Source of the DNA: Vanrija pseudolonga
Taxonomy: Eukaryota; Basidiomycota; Tremellomycetes; Trichosporonales; Trichosporonaceae
Assembly (NCBI RefSeq): GCF_020906515.1
Contig: NC_085850.1
Location: 3,658,001-3,722,000 of the forward strand
Reading direction: 5' to 3'
DNA: 64,000 bases
Part shown: piece after piece, positions 1 to 10,261 of the stretch
Position numbering within the stretch: position 1 is the first letter of the stretch
Layout of the letters: every line of letters starts with the position of its first letter
Translations under genes and position numbers: made by a program
The notes under the pieces: generated by a model
Told to the model about the DNA's origin: nothing
What the model saw: only the letters and a program-made list of their open reading frames with translations
Databases searched by the model: none

Positions 1-3000
1 ACGATGTGGGCAAGGAAATCAAGCGGAGACAATGGGGACTAGACAAGTGCCAAGAGCTGGGATGGAATGCGGAGTTGCAGACCAACGGTAGCAGGATTGA
101 CACCGCTGAGAGTAGGATGGAAGGAGTGATCAAGTGACAGGGGTTCCGGGTAGAAGCAGTCCTGTGTACCAAGAACACAGCGGGCTGCGTTGACCGGGGT
201 CGACGTGTATCCGAGTCAACCGGCGAACCTGAACCCACCTTGGGAGGATATGACGATAGTCGAGCGAGGAGAGTGGCGAGGAGAGTGGCTGTTCTCACTC
301 TGCGAAGGTGACGATAACACGACGACGTCTCTGATTGTTGTCTGTTGGGGACGAGGAGCTGAGAGTGTACTGGGTTTCGGCGTGTACGTACAATGCCGTT
401 GACAGAACCGGCTCTTTAATACAAAGAGTGCCGACCCGGACCGAGAGTACGCAATAGGAATCGAACCGTGTCGTTCTGGGGCCGCGCGCGAGTGATATAC
501 TTGGAAGAGGAGCGGAACCGCGGGGAGAAAGGGGACTAAGCTTCGAACGCGGTGGAATAGATATGAGTCGCGGCAGAGCAGGGGGAGGGACGTTTGAGAA
601 GGTGTGGTGCAATGGGTGTATGACGCTGGGGCGGACCGACAAGTTTGTGCAGACTGGCTCGCTTCGTGCCTCAACTCGTCGACACTGTGACACGAGGGGC
701 CGCCGATTCTATTCCACTAGCTGCCGCGCGATCAACGAACGACGTGTCTGGGGAGGGGAAGAAGGGTGCGCCGAGAGCACTCGTTGAGGACGGCGTCGGC
801 GTGGGGGCGAGGGGGGACGAGACTACCTTTAGAGTTTGTTGCCGCTACCACAGGGGTGGGTGTTGCACTCAGCCTTTTGGGTAGGGGTAGATGTATCAAT
901 TAATGGTCAGTCGATGAACGTATGACACGGATCCGTGCTATGCTTGCTCTTACCTGGCCCGATTGTTGCAGTCTGGCCGAGTCGGCGCGGATCAACGTGG
1001 TGTGGCGCGCGATCAGTGGAAGCAGGGTTGACGGCGACCGTTTGGCTTCAAACTTCAGACTTCGACCGTCACGTCCGGAGGATAGTGGGGAACGGAACTG
1101 GTCGATGGGTACCTGCCTGCACCATGTCAGAACATGACGTCTGCAGCAGCGACTCCTAGGATCATCCGAAGTGATTCCCCCAAAGGAAGATGGGATCAGT
1201 GGCAGTGAGGTAGGGGATGGCGGCGGCGGCGCTAGAGTGCCGAATGCCGCACTCTCTGGACTAGCCAAGGAGTGGCGTTTACCGTCGACAAGGGAAGCAC
1301 ATGTTCGGTTGGAGGGCGCTCCATGTGGAGCAGGAGTGCGAGAGTGCGAGCGTGCGAGAGCGCAGCGCGGGGCGGCGCGAGCTCTGCGACGGACGCCCTT
1401 GGGTCCGGACCGCGCGCGAGCGGGGACCGAGGGGCCGGTGTGCGCCGCATGTGCGTGCCATCGCCAGGATGCGTAGAGCGCCGCACAGCGGCGGGAACAC
1501 GCAGATCGCAGCGCAGCTTTAGGCTCTTGAACTGGGACCGGAGTGTTTGGGGAAGGAGGCTACGCTTAAACTCTCTCTGTGGGCATCTGCAGCGGCCAGG
1601 GCACGTCCGCGGCGCGGCAGCTGGTCGAACCAGTGGCGGTTGGACCTGGGCTGGGAATGTGCCAATGCAACGGCTCCACGGTGGTTCGACAACGTTCCTC
1701 GTACGTGGCACCAGGCAGAAAAGTCACTCACAACACAGTGTAACACGGCCGTACGACACCGAGGAGCTGATGCAGGAGCAATAGCAGTCGGTTCTTTCAA
1801 TGTTTGGAACGCTGGGCTTGCGAATCTGTCGCCTTGATACAGGTCGAATCGGTCGCCAGGTGGAATGGCGTAACGTATCGATACGGCGTCGAAGGCGGGT
1901 GGGGCTTCGGTGTTGATAGCGCCCTCACGGTGAGTGTCGCGGTGTTTGCTTTTGAAGGGGCGCACAGTGCTAACTGCTTGAGGAGATGATAGATGCGCGA
2001 GGAGACCGAAAGGGGCTTGACGACGTCGGCGATCGGGTCGGTAACAGAGTCGTGTATGCTGATTCCCGTCTGATCAAACTGTGACTATCGTGGAGAGGAA
2101 GGTATCGAAGAAGACACGAAAAATCAGAATGCTGGCGAGGCATCAGCACGTCTGCGACCGTTCTGCACGACCCTTTCGGGCGGAAGCGACTCAATCACCG
2201 GCTCGGACAAGCGGCCGGCGACGGAGCGTTGACCCGAGCACCTCCGTGCGCTCGTCTACAAGTGACTCACCGAGGCCGCGCCGAGTCCTCTCGGCAGGGG
2301 TGAGCGGCGTTCACCGTGCGTGCGCTTCGGCGGCGGGCGGGGCGGACGGACGGACGGACGGGGGCGGCTTCGGGGACCGCCTGGATCAGGATAGACGTCG
2401 GGGGTGGTGCAGGGTTTGGAACTGATGACGAGCAACTGATATGACACTAACAAGGATGTCGAGCAGCCAGGTCGAACTCAATGTTGGGCCACCCTCTTCT
2501 TTGTGCTCGCTGCCTCTCCGTCCCCCTCTTTCTTTCTTTCAGACCATGGACATTGGCTCGCAGGGTCTGAGATTGCAGACGTGGTCCGCGTGCCGGCAAG
2601 GCCACCGACATGGGCGGCGCTCGAGCATACGGCTTGCAGTCAAATACGAGGGCACGCACTCGGATCTATAGACGCAGCGCCAACGCGCCGCCAGGCTGCG
2701 CCGCGCGAGCGCCGCCATGGACTACCGGACAAGCCACGGGGCGTACACGGTCCCTCAAGAGTGGCCTGTGGCGCTGCGACCGGGTATTCGTCGGATTTGT
2801 CTGTGGTAGGCCGTTCTGCGGCTTCGGAGCAGAGAGACGGGGTGGGGCGGGCACATGGGTCCCCGGCGATCCGGCCAGCAGATCACGTAGCTAGCAGCGT
2901 CATGCTCGCATCAACACCCATTCGGTGGAGACGCCGCACGGCCGTCGGGAAGTCCGAGGTCAGGCTGATTGGATTAACCATGGTCGCCGGTGCCGCAGCC

Positions 3001-4390
3001 CCGTTGGGTCCGTTTCCTCGGACAGAGCAGACGCCGAAGCGCGCTCGCTGCTCCTATGTCCAGGGCTGGAGACGGCACGGTTTGCCTTGCCGGCTTGGCG
3101 CGCGCCGCGCTCCCTCGCCGCAAACTTGCATTCCTTCCATGCAGGGCCGCGCAGAGCCTGGTGTCGCCGCGGTGGTCCATCGCATGTGCATCCTGTGCAT
3201 CGCGTGCATCGCGCGCATCTGCTGGTCGCTCGCCGGCGCGGCCTAGGAGTCGCGCCACAATGTTCAGTGGCGTGCCAGTTCCTGACGCCTCCGCTGGCTG
3301 GCTGTTTGTAAAGTCGCGAGATCTTTACAGAGCCAGCATGCCTTTGGCCGCCGCCGCCGCCGCTGCTGCTACTGCTGATGCTTTGAGACACCCCGTGCCG
3401 TGGCAACAACTTTGACAGCAAGCTTTGTTTTGTTCTCTACGGCCCGGGCGTTGTGCTTATTGGGGCAGATCCGGATCCCATTGGAGGTGGGTGCGCGCGT
3501 TCCAGCCAGCGCCCTGCGCGTGCACTTTGCACCAGCACCCTCCCCACCCGTGGCTGGCACGCATACGCACTGACCTTCGACGTCGGTGAAGCGTGGCGGC
3601 CCAGTCCCCGCGTCCGCCTCCCCCTTCCCCAGCTCCAACTCCGTCCACCAGCAGCTGAGCAATGGTGGCGCGTGGCGCAGCTCCGCTGCTTCATGACATG
3701 GCGCATTCCACTGTCGCATCTGTCCATATCCCAAGAGAGATGCCGCCGGAATACCGCCCACGCCACGAGCTGGCACTCGTGCCAGCGCGGTGGGATGGGC
3801 CGTCGTCGCGAAGCAGGACGACGCCTCTTGGCGTCCGTCTTCATGCTCGTGCCTGCAGCCTCGCCATGCCAGGTGGATGGGTGTCGAGCTCGACATGTGC
3901 CGTATACCCCCCATACACGCCCACCTGCGGGGGCTTTGTTGACACCGCCGCCGGCGCCGGCGCCGCCACCTGCGAGCGCTGAAACAAGAGGAACGACATG
4001 ACATGCCTGAGAGGAACATGACACGAGAAATATCGAGAGGAACTGACAATACGCGACCACGGCCACCTGTGCCTGGCTGGGTAATTGACACGACACGATT
4101 GCAATTGTTTGGTCATGTGCAGAGGAGCCGAACGCCAGACGCGAGGGACAGGTTCAGTTGCGTTGCTCGCTGCCAGCCAGTAGCAAGGACGGCGCGACCG
4201 GGCCATTGTTTACGACAGACGGGCTGGTGGGCGGGAGCCGCATGCCCGTCGTCGAAACAACAGGGGCTCGAGGACGGCGGCCGCCGCTAGAAGACTCGAC
4301 GACGACTAGCGCAGTGTCGTTCAGCCTAGACCAGCGATTGGGTGACACTGGCCTCGGGATCGACATGCAACACGCCGCTGTCATGTTTGT

Positions 4391-4425
<35 letters not shown>

Positions 4426-6225
4426 CGTCGTCTCGTCTGGTTCGCGGGACCTGAGTCAACCCCGCGCGTTTGAGGCGACGGGTGGGCGGCATGAGGCGGC
4501 CAAACAGCGGACTTTGGCGTCGTTGCTCTGTCGGACCTGGTCCAAAGGCGGCGGGCGACGAATCTGAAACAACGGGCCGACGACGACGACAACGAACGAC
4601 AGGTCACGACGTGTTGGGTTCTCAACGCCGAGCACGCGCAGCCAAAAACAAACAAAACAAACATCTCGGCGGCGGCGGAGAGTAGGACGAGCGCGTCGAT
4701 CCAGCCCCCCCCCCCCCCCCCCCCGCGGCTCCTCCCCCGCGTTCCCGTCGGCGTAACCTCAACCTCTGCCTCACGCTAAGCAGCCCAACCCGACAGACAG
4801 ACAGCCCCGACCGCGTCGCCATGCCGTCAACACTACTTGCCAGGCCGAAATTTCTTTCCCTGGTGACCCCCTCTCGTAACTCTGGCCGGCCGATAGCTTG
4901 CCTGGGCCATCTCGTAATGCCGCCCCCCTTCCGTTGACCCAAGGCAGCGGGTCCGACAGGCACCTGCCAGCGGCCATGCCTCTGCATATCTACAGTAGCA
5001 CCAAGTAGCCACCGACGGCTAGCAAGGGCTGACCACCGCCGGACCTGGGACCTGCACATCCAACCAACGCACCAACGCACACTCAACGTCACTTGGCAGA
5101 TGGACCCCAAAACCAGGCACCCCACTCACTCACCCACTGCTGCAGACCCATCACAGCGCGGCGGTGAGCTGGCACTGCGCTCGAAACGCACGCAGCACGA
5201 CGACTCCAACACGACGTCGCATTCTACATGGCCTTTCTGTAGGGCGACCGTGGCACCGTGCCCCCGCGACCAAGGAGGTGGGCACCACGATCCAAACCAT
5301 AACCATAACGTATTCGGAATGCTCAGCGCAGCAAATCGTCAGTCGTTTATGCACACTAGATGTTCGCTTCGTAGTGTGCGACCCAGTCTCGTTCCTGCTA
5401 CTGCCAAAGTTATGTCACCTTGAGCGCGCCATTCTTTGCAGTAGCAGCACCAGCACCACCACTTGCAGCCAGCCAGTCGGCCGTGCCGTGCGTGCCGTTC
5501 AGTGAGCGCTCTACTCAACGCCGTGCTCGTTGTCTAGTCATTACGACACGCTCTTGTTTCCGTCGTTACGTTACTCAGAGGCCAGGTACAATAGTTTTTC
5601 GAACGTTGCACAAGTACGAAAGCCCGCCGCTGCCCTGGGCTGATCACAGACGACAACCAGAAGGAACGGCGCAACCGAGTGTCTCGTTGCGTTGTTACAT
5701 GTCGACGCCGCGGGCGAACGAGCTAGACAGGCCGCCGCGTCGCGTCAGCTTCTATCGTGTTCGGGGAGACAGACTCCTGGAGTCGAAAAACCCCGTCAAG
5801 TGTCCATCAGCTGTCAACCTTAGTCGCATCCCAGTCGACACCCCCGTTGGCATGCACACGTCACGTAACGCGCCTCCACGCCGTACCTGGTCGCTAGACC
5901 TTGTTGCCAGTTCTGGACGTGGCTTCCTGCTTTCAACTGACGTGTCAACAAGTATGCAAACCTCTTCTCTACAGCCTGGTCCTCAGCTCCATCGGAGATT
6001 TGTGCCACCAATGCACAACCGACAACCCTATGTGGCACAGCCGGGGTAGAGGAAGTGGCCCGGTGAGAACCCTCGCAGCACCCAGCGTGCCGAGCAGTGC
6101 CCCAGCACATGAATGGGGTGCGCTCGGCCCTCGCCGCAGTGGGCCATCCTCCACGCTGTTCGCCACATTCCTACACCTCACCACAAACCCAAAGCTCCCA
6201 ATGCTCCAAGTCTGTCACCCGCTGC
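1..6225. other. Gene-free stretch, 6.2 kb
   Basis: I see no supportable gene here. All open frames are short, overlap on both strands, have arginine/serine/alanine-rich compositions typical of GC-rich noncoding DNA, and match no family I recognise. No chain of exons with conserved domains could be assembled. It holds simple-sequence tracts: GGAC repeats near 2343-2360, a 9-bp GTGCATCGC-like repeat at about 3184-3220, CCG then CTG triplets at 3345-3375, a (GCT)n run of about ten units at 4393-4423 and a C20 homopolymer at 4705-4724. Elsewhere in the window genes are usually separated by less than 1.5 kb, so this length is unusual. It may be the upstream region of a gene left of the window, a noncoding RNA locus or a chromosomal landmark; the sequence does not decide. 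Confidence 0.55.
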
Positions 6226-8094
6226 TTACACCGGGTCAGGACCTTTGCCCGCCCTCGCGCCCTTTGCAGCTGCCACCTTGGCCTCTTTTTTAGCGCGCAG
6301 CTTGTCCCACTGTTGTTTCGGTCAGCTCCGCCGGGGGCACGGTCCCTACCTTTTCCTTGAACTTGTCGAGCTGAGAGCGCTTCACTTGTCAGTGCAAGTC
6401 GCCGCCGACTAGCTCACAAGTTTTTCCTCATTGTCCTTGCTCTGTCTCAGCTCTGCTTCGCTGCGCTTGAGTTCAGCCTCGAGTTCGCCAACACGTCGCT
6501 GCGCAGTAACGAGAGCAGCGGAAGACACCGCCTGCGTGGCCTGCCCTGGCGGCAGCCCACTTGTTGACGCGAGAATCTGACTTCTCATGACTTCCTGATC
6601 ATGTTTGACCTTCTTGGCCTAGTGGTTAGCAAAAAACGTTAACATTGACTTGCTTACCTCCTTGCGAACACCATACACGACAGACCGAACGACCTTGTCT
6701 CGCTCTTCGGCACGCTCGGTGACGGCTTTGTTGGCCAGCTCCAGAGCGTGAGCGTGTTTGGCCAGGGCATCTAATGAAGCCCGCAAGGATTCGTTTTCGA
6801 GCATCAATTCCTCGTTGGTCTTGGCAGACGGTGAGCTGATGGCCGCATCAGCTGCGCTGCCTGACATGCCAAGGGAGATGGGGCAAGTTCGAGCGGAGAA
6901 AGGAGGATCGGAGGTCCCGAGGTGGACCCTCGTGGCGGTGGTGGTGACCTCACGCCTCGCGAGTACATCTGCCACCTCCAAGCTGCACTGCATAGGCTGC
7001 ATTGCAGCAACCACCTATACTCAACTCACCTATTGCGTGGAGGCCTATCTTGGCCCCTCGGGACGACATAAAACGATTCACTAGGCGACGGTGCGCGCTC
7101 TAGCAGCGGTCAGCTATGCGCGGAGCCTATCACCTGCCTTTGCCTTTGCCACTGGCCCGCCTTTCCGTGCGCGTCGTTGCTGCCGGGACAACTGGAGCAG
7201 GGGGTAATGGTCCTCCCAGTTGTGCGGTCGTCAATGCACGCGGGATGCTGATCTCCTCGAGCATGTTCTCCAGCATGCCCCAGAAGCGCGAGAACGGGTC
7301 CGCCGTGTCTGGCACATGGCCGGGGAAGAGGTACGAGTCTTCTGGGGGCTCCGAGCTCGAACTGGACGAGTACAGCGGCGAGCGGGGCGACAGTGTCAGG
7401 CTCCCGTATCCTGTTACGCCGGGCACATGTGGCGCTGGCGGTGAGACCGGTGGCGTGTCGCCCACTGGCCGCAAGCTGAAGGGGGGCACAGACCGTGCGG
7501 CAGTGGCATGAACTGCGCTCGGGCCACCCAGCACGCCTCCCCTTCCAGCAGCAAGCCCGACTCCAGAGCCTGCGCCGCTACCGCTGCTCGACGTCCGCCC
7601 CATGATCTGCGCGCCGACCGCGTTGCCGAGTGACGCGCGGCGCGGGAGCGCCGAGCCCGAGCCGGAGCTACCGGGGGCAGGCGGCGTGCTCCCCCGCCTC
7701 TCGGTGAACTCGGTTCTTGTTGGCGAAGCAACAGGAGACGGTCGTCCTACGTTACTGATCCGTCGCTCGAGATCACGCGCAAGCTTGCGATGCTGTGTCG
7801 TGAGCATGCGGAGTGTCCGGCGAGTCTGACGAGTCAGCATGAGGACGGGGCGCATCCGGCTCAGAGTGCCTCACCGCCTCGTCAGCGCTCGTACCAGCGC
7901 GCTCGAACAGCTCAGCGGCCTCCTTGTACGCCTCGAGCGCCTTGTTGAGCGTTTCGGTTGGGGCATCTGGCGGGCGGACGAGGAAGGATGCCTCGGCGGA
8001 GAGCTGGTGGGCCTGCGTGGGGGTGTCAGCGGAGCTGCGAAGGGTGGCAGTTAGAAGCAGTCACCCTCTGCAGGCAGTTGTGGTCGTCACTCAT
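6226..8094 (-). CDS. MIT-domain and coiled-coil protein, candidate Atg38/NRBF2
   Basis: Eight exons can be joined in frame: 8065-8094, 7875-8012, 7134-7825, 7030-7080, 6658-6982, 6418-6618, 6350-6370 and 6226-6309, giving about 513 residues. Each junction has a GT donor and an AG acceptor, mostly with a CTGAC or CTAAC branch site. Residues 1-80 form an MIT-type three-helix bundle (AHQLSAEASF, LEAYKEAAELFERAG, then LRMLTTQHRKLARDLERRI). A low-complexity Ser/Gly/Pro linker follows, then a short SFYVVP motif. The C-terminal third is a heptad-rich coiled coil (LENESLRASLDALAKHAHAL and beyond) ending in a Lys-rich tail. An N-terminal MIT plus C-terminal coiled coil is the architecture of Atg38/NRBF2, which dimerises and tethers Vps34 complex I in autophagy. 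That assignment is inference; another MIT protein such as a Vps4 or spastin cofactor is possible. The start is the only ATG that gives a 30-nt first exon in frame with the MIT helix. The ESFYVVP exon is the least certain. Confidence 0.62.
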
Positions 8095-8420
8095 GAGTGG
8101 CGAGGCGTGGTATGCTGAAATGTGCGATGGAGAGACACGAATAGCTGACGAGAGTGTGACGGAGTGGGTTCATGAGCTCGGCGTCATCGCGGGGCTCCGA
8201 GGAGCCAAAAGTGGTGTCACGTGGATAACGGGTGGCATTGTTCGTGTCTTTTGGGCGAGCAGTCCCGGGAGTAAATGTATCACTTCCTCTGACCGGCTTC
8301 GTCTGTGGTCGGAAGATCGCTCACTGGCAAAAGTCGGACATTGAAAGTCGAGAGAGGCAGCGAGCAGCTTCGACAAACAACGCCGACGCCGACGACAACA
8401 ACGACAGCGACGCCGACGCC
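8095..8420. promoter_or_regulatory. Divergent intergenic promoter region
   Basis: This 326-bp stretch separates the start codons of the MIT-domain gene (-) and MRPL40 (+). Near MRPL40 it ends in a CGACGCCGACGCC-type repeat typical of a GC-rich 5' UTR. I see no TATA box or defined operator. Confidence 0.4.
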
Positions 8421-9869
8421 ATGTCCGTCACACACGTGGATAAGATCCCCAAGGGTGAGCGAGCTTGTGCCTCAGTGGTCCTCGAGCCCCGCTAACCCCC
8501 GCGCGCAGGACTGCACCACCTCGAGGCGGCCTTCAAGAACAAGTTCGTTGCGAGGTGAGTTTGTCGCTTTTATCGCTGTGACACACCTGACACACGCGCA
8601 GGTACCCCGCGCGCGCACCACACGCCCCCAAGGCGTTCGTTCAGCCCAAGAACCGCATCAAGCGATGGAACATTGTGCCGGGCGACAGCGTGCGCCTGAC
8701 GGTCGGCAAGCCCGAAGAAAAGTACAACGATGTCTCTGTTGGCGTTGCGTCCGGATGGAAGGTGTACAAGGTCGCGAGCGTCGACATGGAGCGTAACCGG
8801 GTGTACCTCGAGGGATTGACTGTGCGTTAAGCAGCGAAATGCTCTCAAGCGCGCCCACTGACACACGACGCAGAACAACAAGTCGAACGCTGTTAGGCAA
8901 CCCCCGCCCAACGTCGAGGAGCTCGACGCCGAGACGCTCAACCAGCTCAAGCAGCAGCAAAACTTTATCAAGACGCGCCGGCCTGTCAACTACTCGAACG
9001 TGCAGCTGTGCGTCGAGGACAATGGCGTCGACTCAGTGTTCGCCACGCGCCTGGGCACGTCCAAGCCCTACTGGAACCGCCAGGCGCGCGTGGCCGTGTG
9101 GCAGCGATACGCTGCGGCGACGTCGGCCCCGACGACCCTGGAGCCGCACCCCAGGCGCAATCAGGTGCGGATTGAGTGGCCCAAGGCGAAGGGGCGCGAG
9201 ACGTTCCCCATCGGCCCGTACGACACGGACGAGAAGGCGCTCGTGACCCCCACCGTCGAGTTTGGCGCGCCGTCCAGCATCCCCGAGACGCTCATCCCGC
9301 GTTCGATGCGCGCCAAGCCGCCAGCCGACCAGGACTACGCCGACGAGTACGTCTTCCGCCCGTCGGCGCGCATGAACCCAGTCATGCAGGCCGCCATGCC
9401 GCTGTACCTCGGCGAGGAGCTCAGCCCGCGCTTCTCGCGCGCCAAGCAGACGGCAGGCTACAATGAGAGGCGGCGCGCCGAGAAGGAGGTCCGCGAGCAG
9501 ATTGCGCGCGACACCGTCGCGCAGTGGGAGGCCGACGGGCGCGACGCCGGCCTCGAGGAGGTGCTCTCCACCGACCTCGTCAACCTCGACGGCCTCACCC
9601 TCCGCCCGCGTACCCGCAAGGAGGTGCGCGAGGCGACCCTCGCCGAGGTCGACGCCGCGGTCGCAAAGCACAAGGCCGACGTCGCGCGCGCACACGCCGC
9701 TGGGATGGTCTCGGACGGCATGGACGGCTGGGTCGACGGTCCAAAGGGCAAGCGCCTCGAGCGCAAGCGCCGCAGGAAGGCCCTCAAGGCTGAGAAGATC
9801 GAGAGGCGCCTCGAGAACCTCACCCTCAAGGACGAGAAGAACCAGTTCGTGCCCTACGAGCTGCGTTAG
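8421..9869 (+). CDS. MRPL40: Mitochondrial large-subunit ribosomal protein uL24m
   Basis: Four exons (8421-8454, 8509-8554, 8602-8821, 8874-9869) give about 430 residues. After a short N-terminus comes a KOW-type uL24 domain: WNIVPGDSVRLTVGKPEEKY, then VYKVASVDMERNRVYLEGL. It continues with the long alpha-helical extension typical of fungal mitochondrial uL24 (Mrpl40 in yeast), including the aromatic segment after NYSNVQLCV and a very basic C-terminus (KGKRLERKRRRKALKAEK). The protein binds 23S-like rRNA near the exit tunnel of the mitoribosome. The ATG at 8421 is the first in frame, and splicing at 8455 and 8555 removes in-frame disruptions. It is divergent from the MIT-domain gene with 326 bp between the start codons, so the two may share a promoter region. 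No cleavable presequence is obvious; import may rely on the basic N-terminus. Confidence 0.9.
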
Positions 9870-10261
9870 TAGTAGGGAGGTGGCGAGACTAGAGCATGCA
9901 TTACATCACTGAGGCGGTGGGGGTGAGCAGATCCGGGTCTGGCCGGCAGGCGAGGAGCGGCCGCAGCGTGAGGACTGTACTGGCCTGTCGTGCACCTTCT
10001 TGCGTCGCGCGTCCGACTGAGGTCAGTGCCGCCTTATCGTGATACTCACCTCCCTATCTGGACTGTTGTCAGTGTTTGCATGGGGTGTCGCGACACTTTG
10101 CGTAGTGGGCTTGGTTGCGTATGTTATTGCTTCCCCATCTCGCTGCACCTGTCTCCCGCCCAAGCAATGATGATGCATTCATGCAAAGATGCAATATGAG
10201 AACTACCCTCCTCCCCGCCATGCAAAACGATCCGTGCCACGGCGTGTATCTTGTAACTGTG
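9870..10261. other. Convergent 3' intergenic region
   Basis: This lies between the stop codons of MRPL40 (+) and PIK1 (-). It should carry the two 3' UTRs and polyadenylation signals. I see no gene or repeat in it. Confidence 0.5.

Noticed and set aside
458-468. B-box-like GGTTCGATTCC on the minus strand
   Set aside because: No A box within 30-80 bp upstream on that strand and no foldable T-arm, so a tRNA gene is not supported.
2503-3246. 247-codon open frame in the gene-free left arm
   Set aside because: Arg/Ala-biased composition, overlapping frames of equal length on the other strand and no recognisable domain. It is typical of GC-rich noncoding DNA.
3369-4091. 240-codon minus-strand open frame with polyarginine
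   Set aside because: The Arg run comes from CCG triplets read on the reverse strand. No domain, no splice context and no adjacent coding exons.
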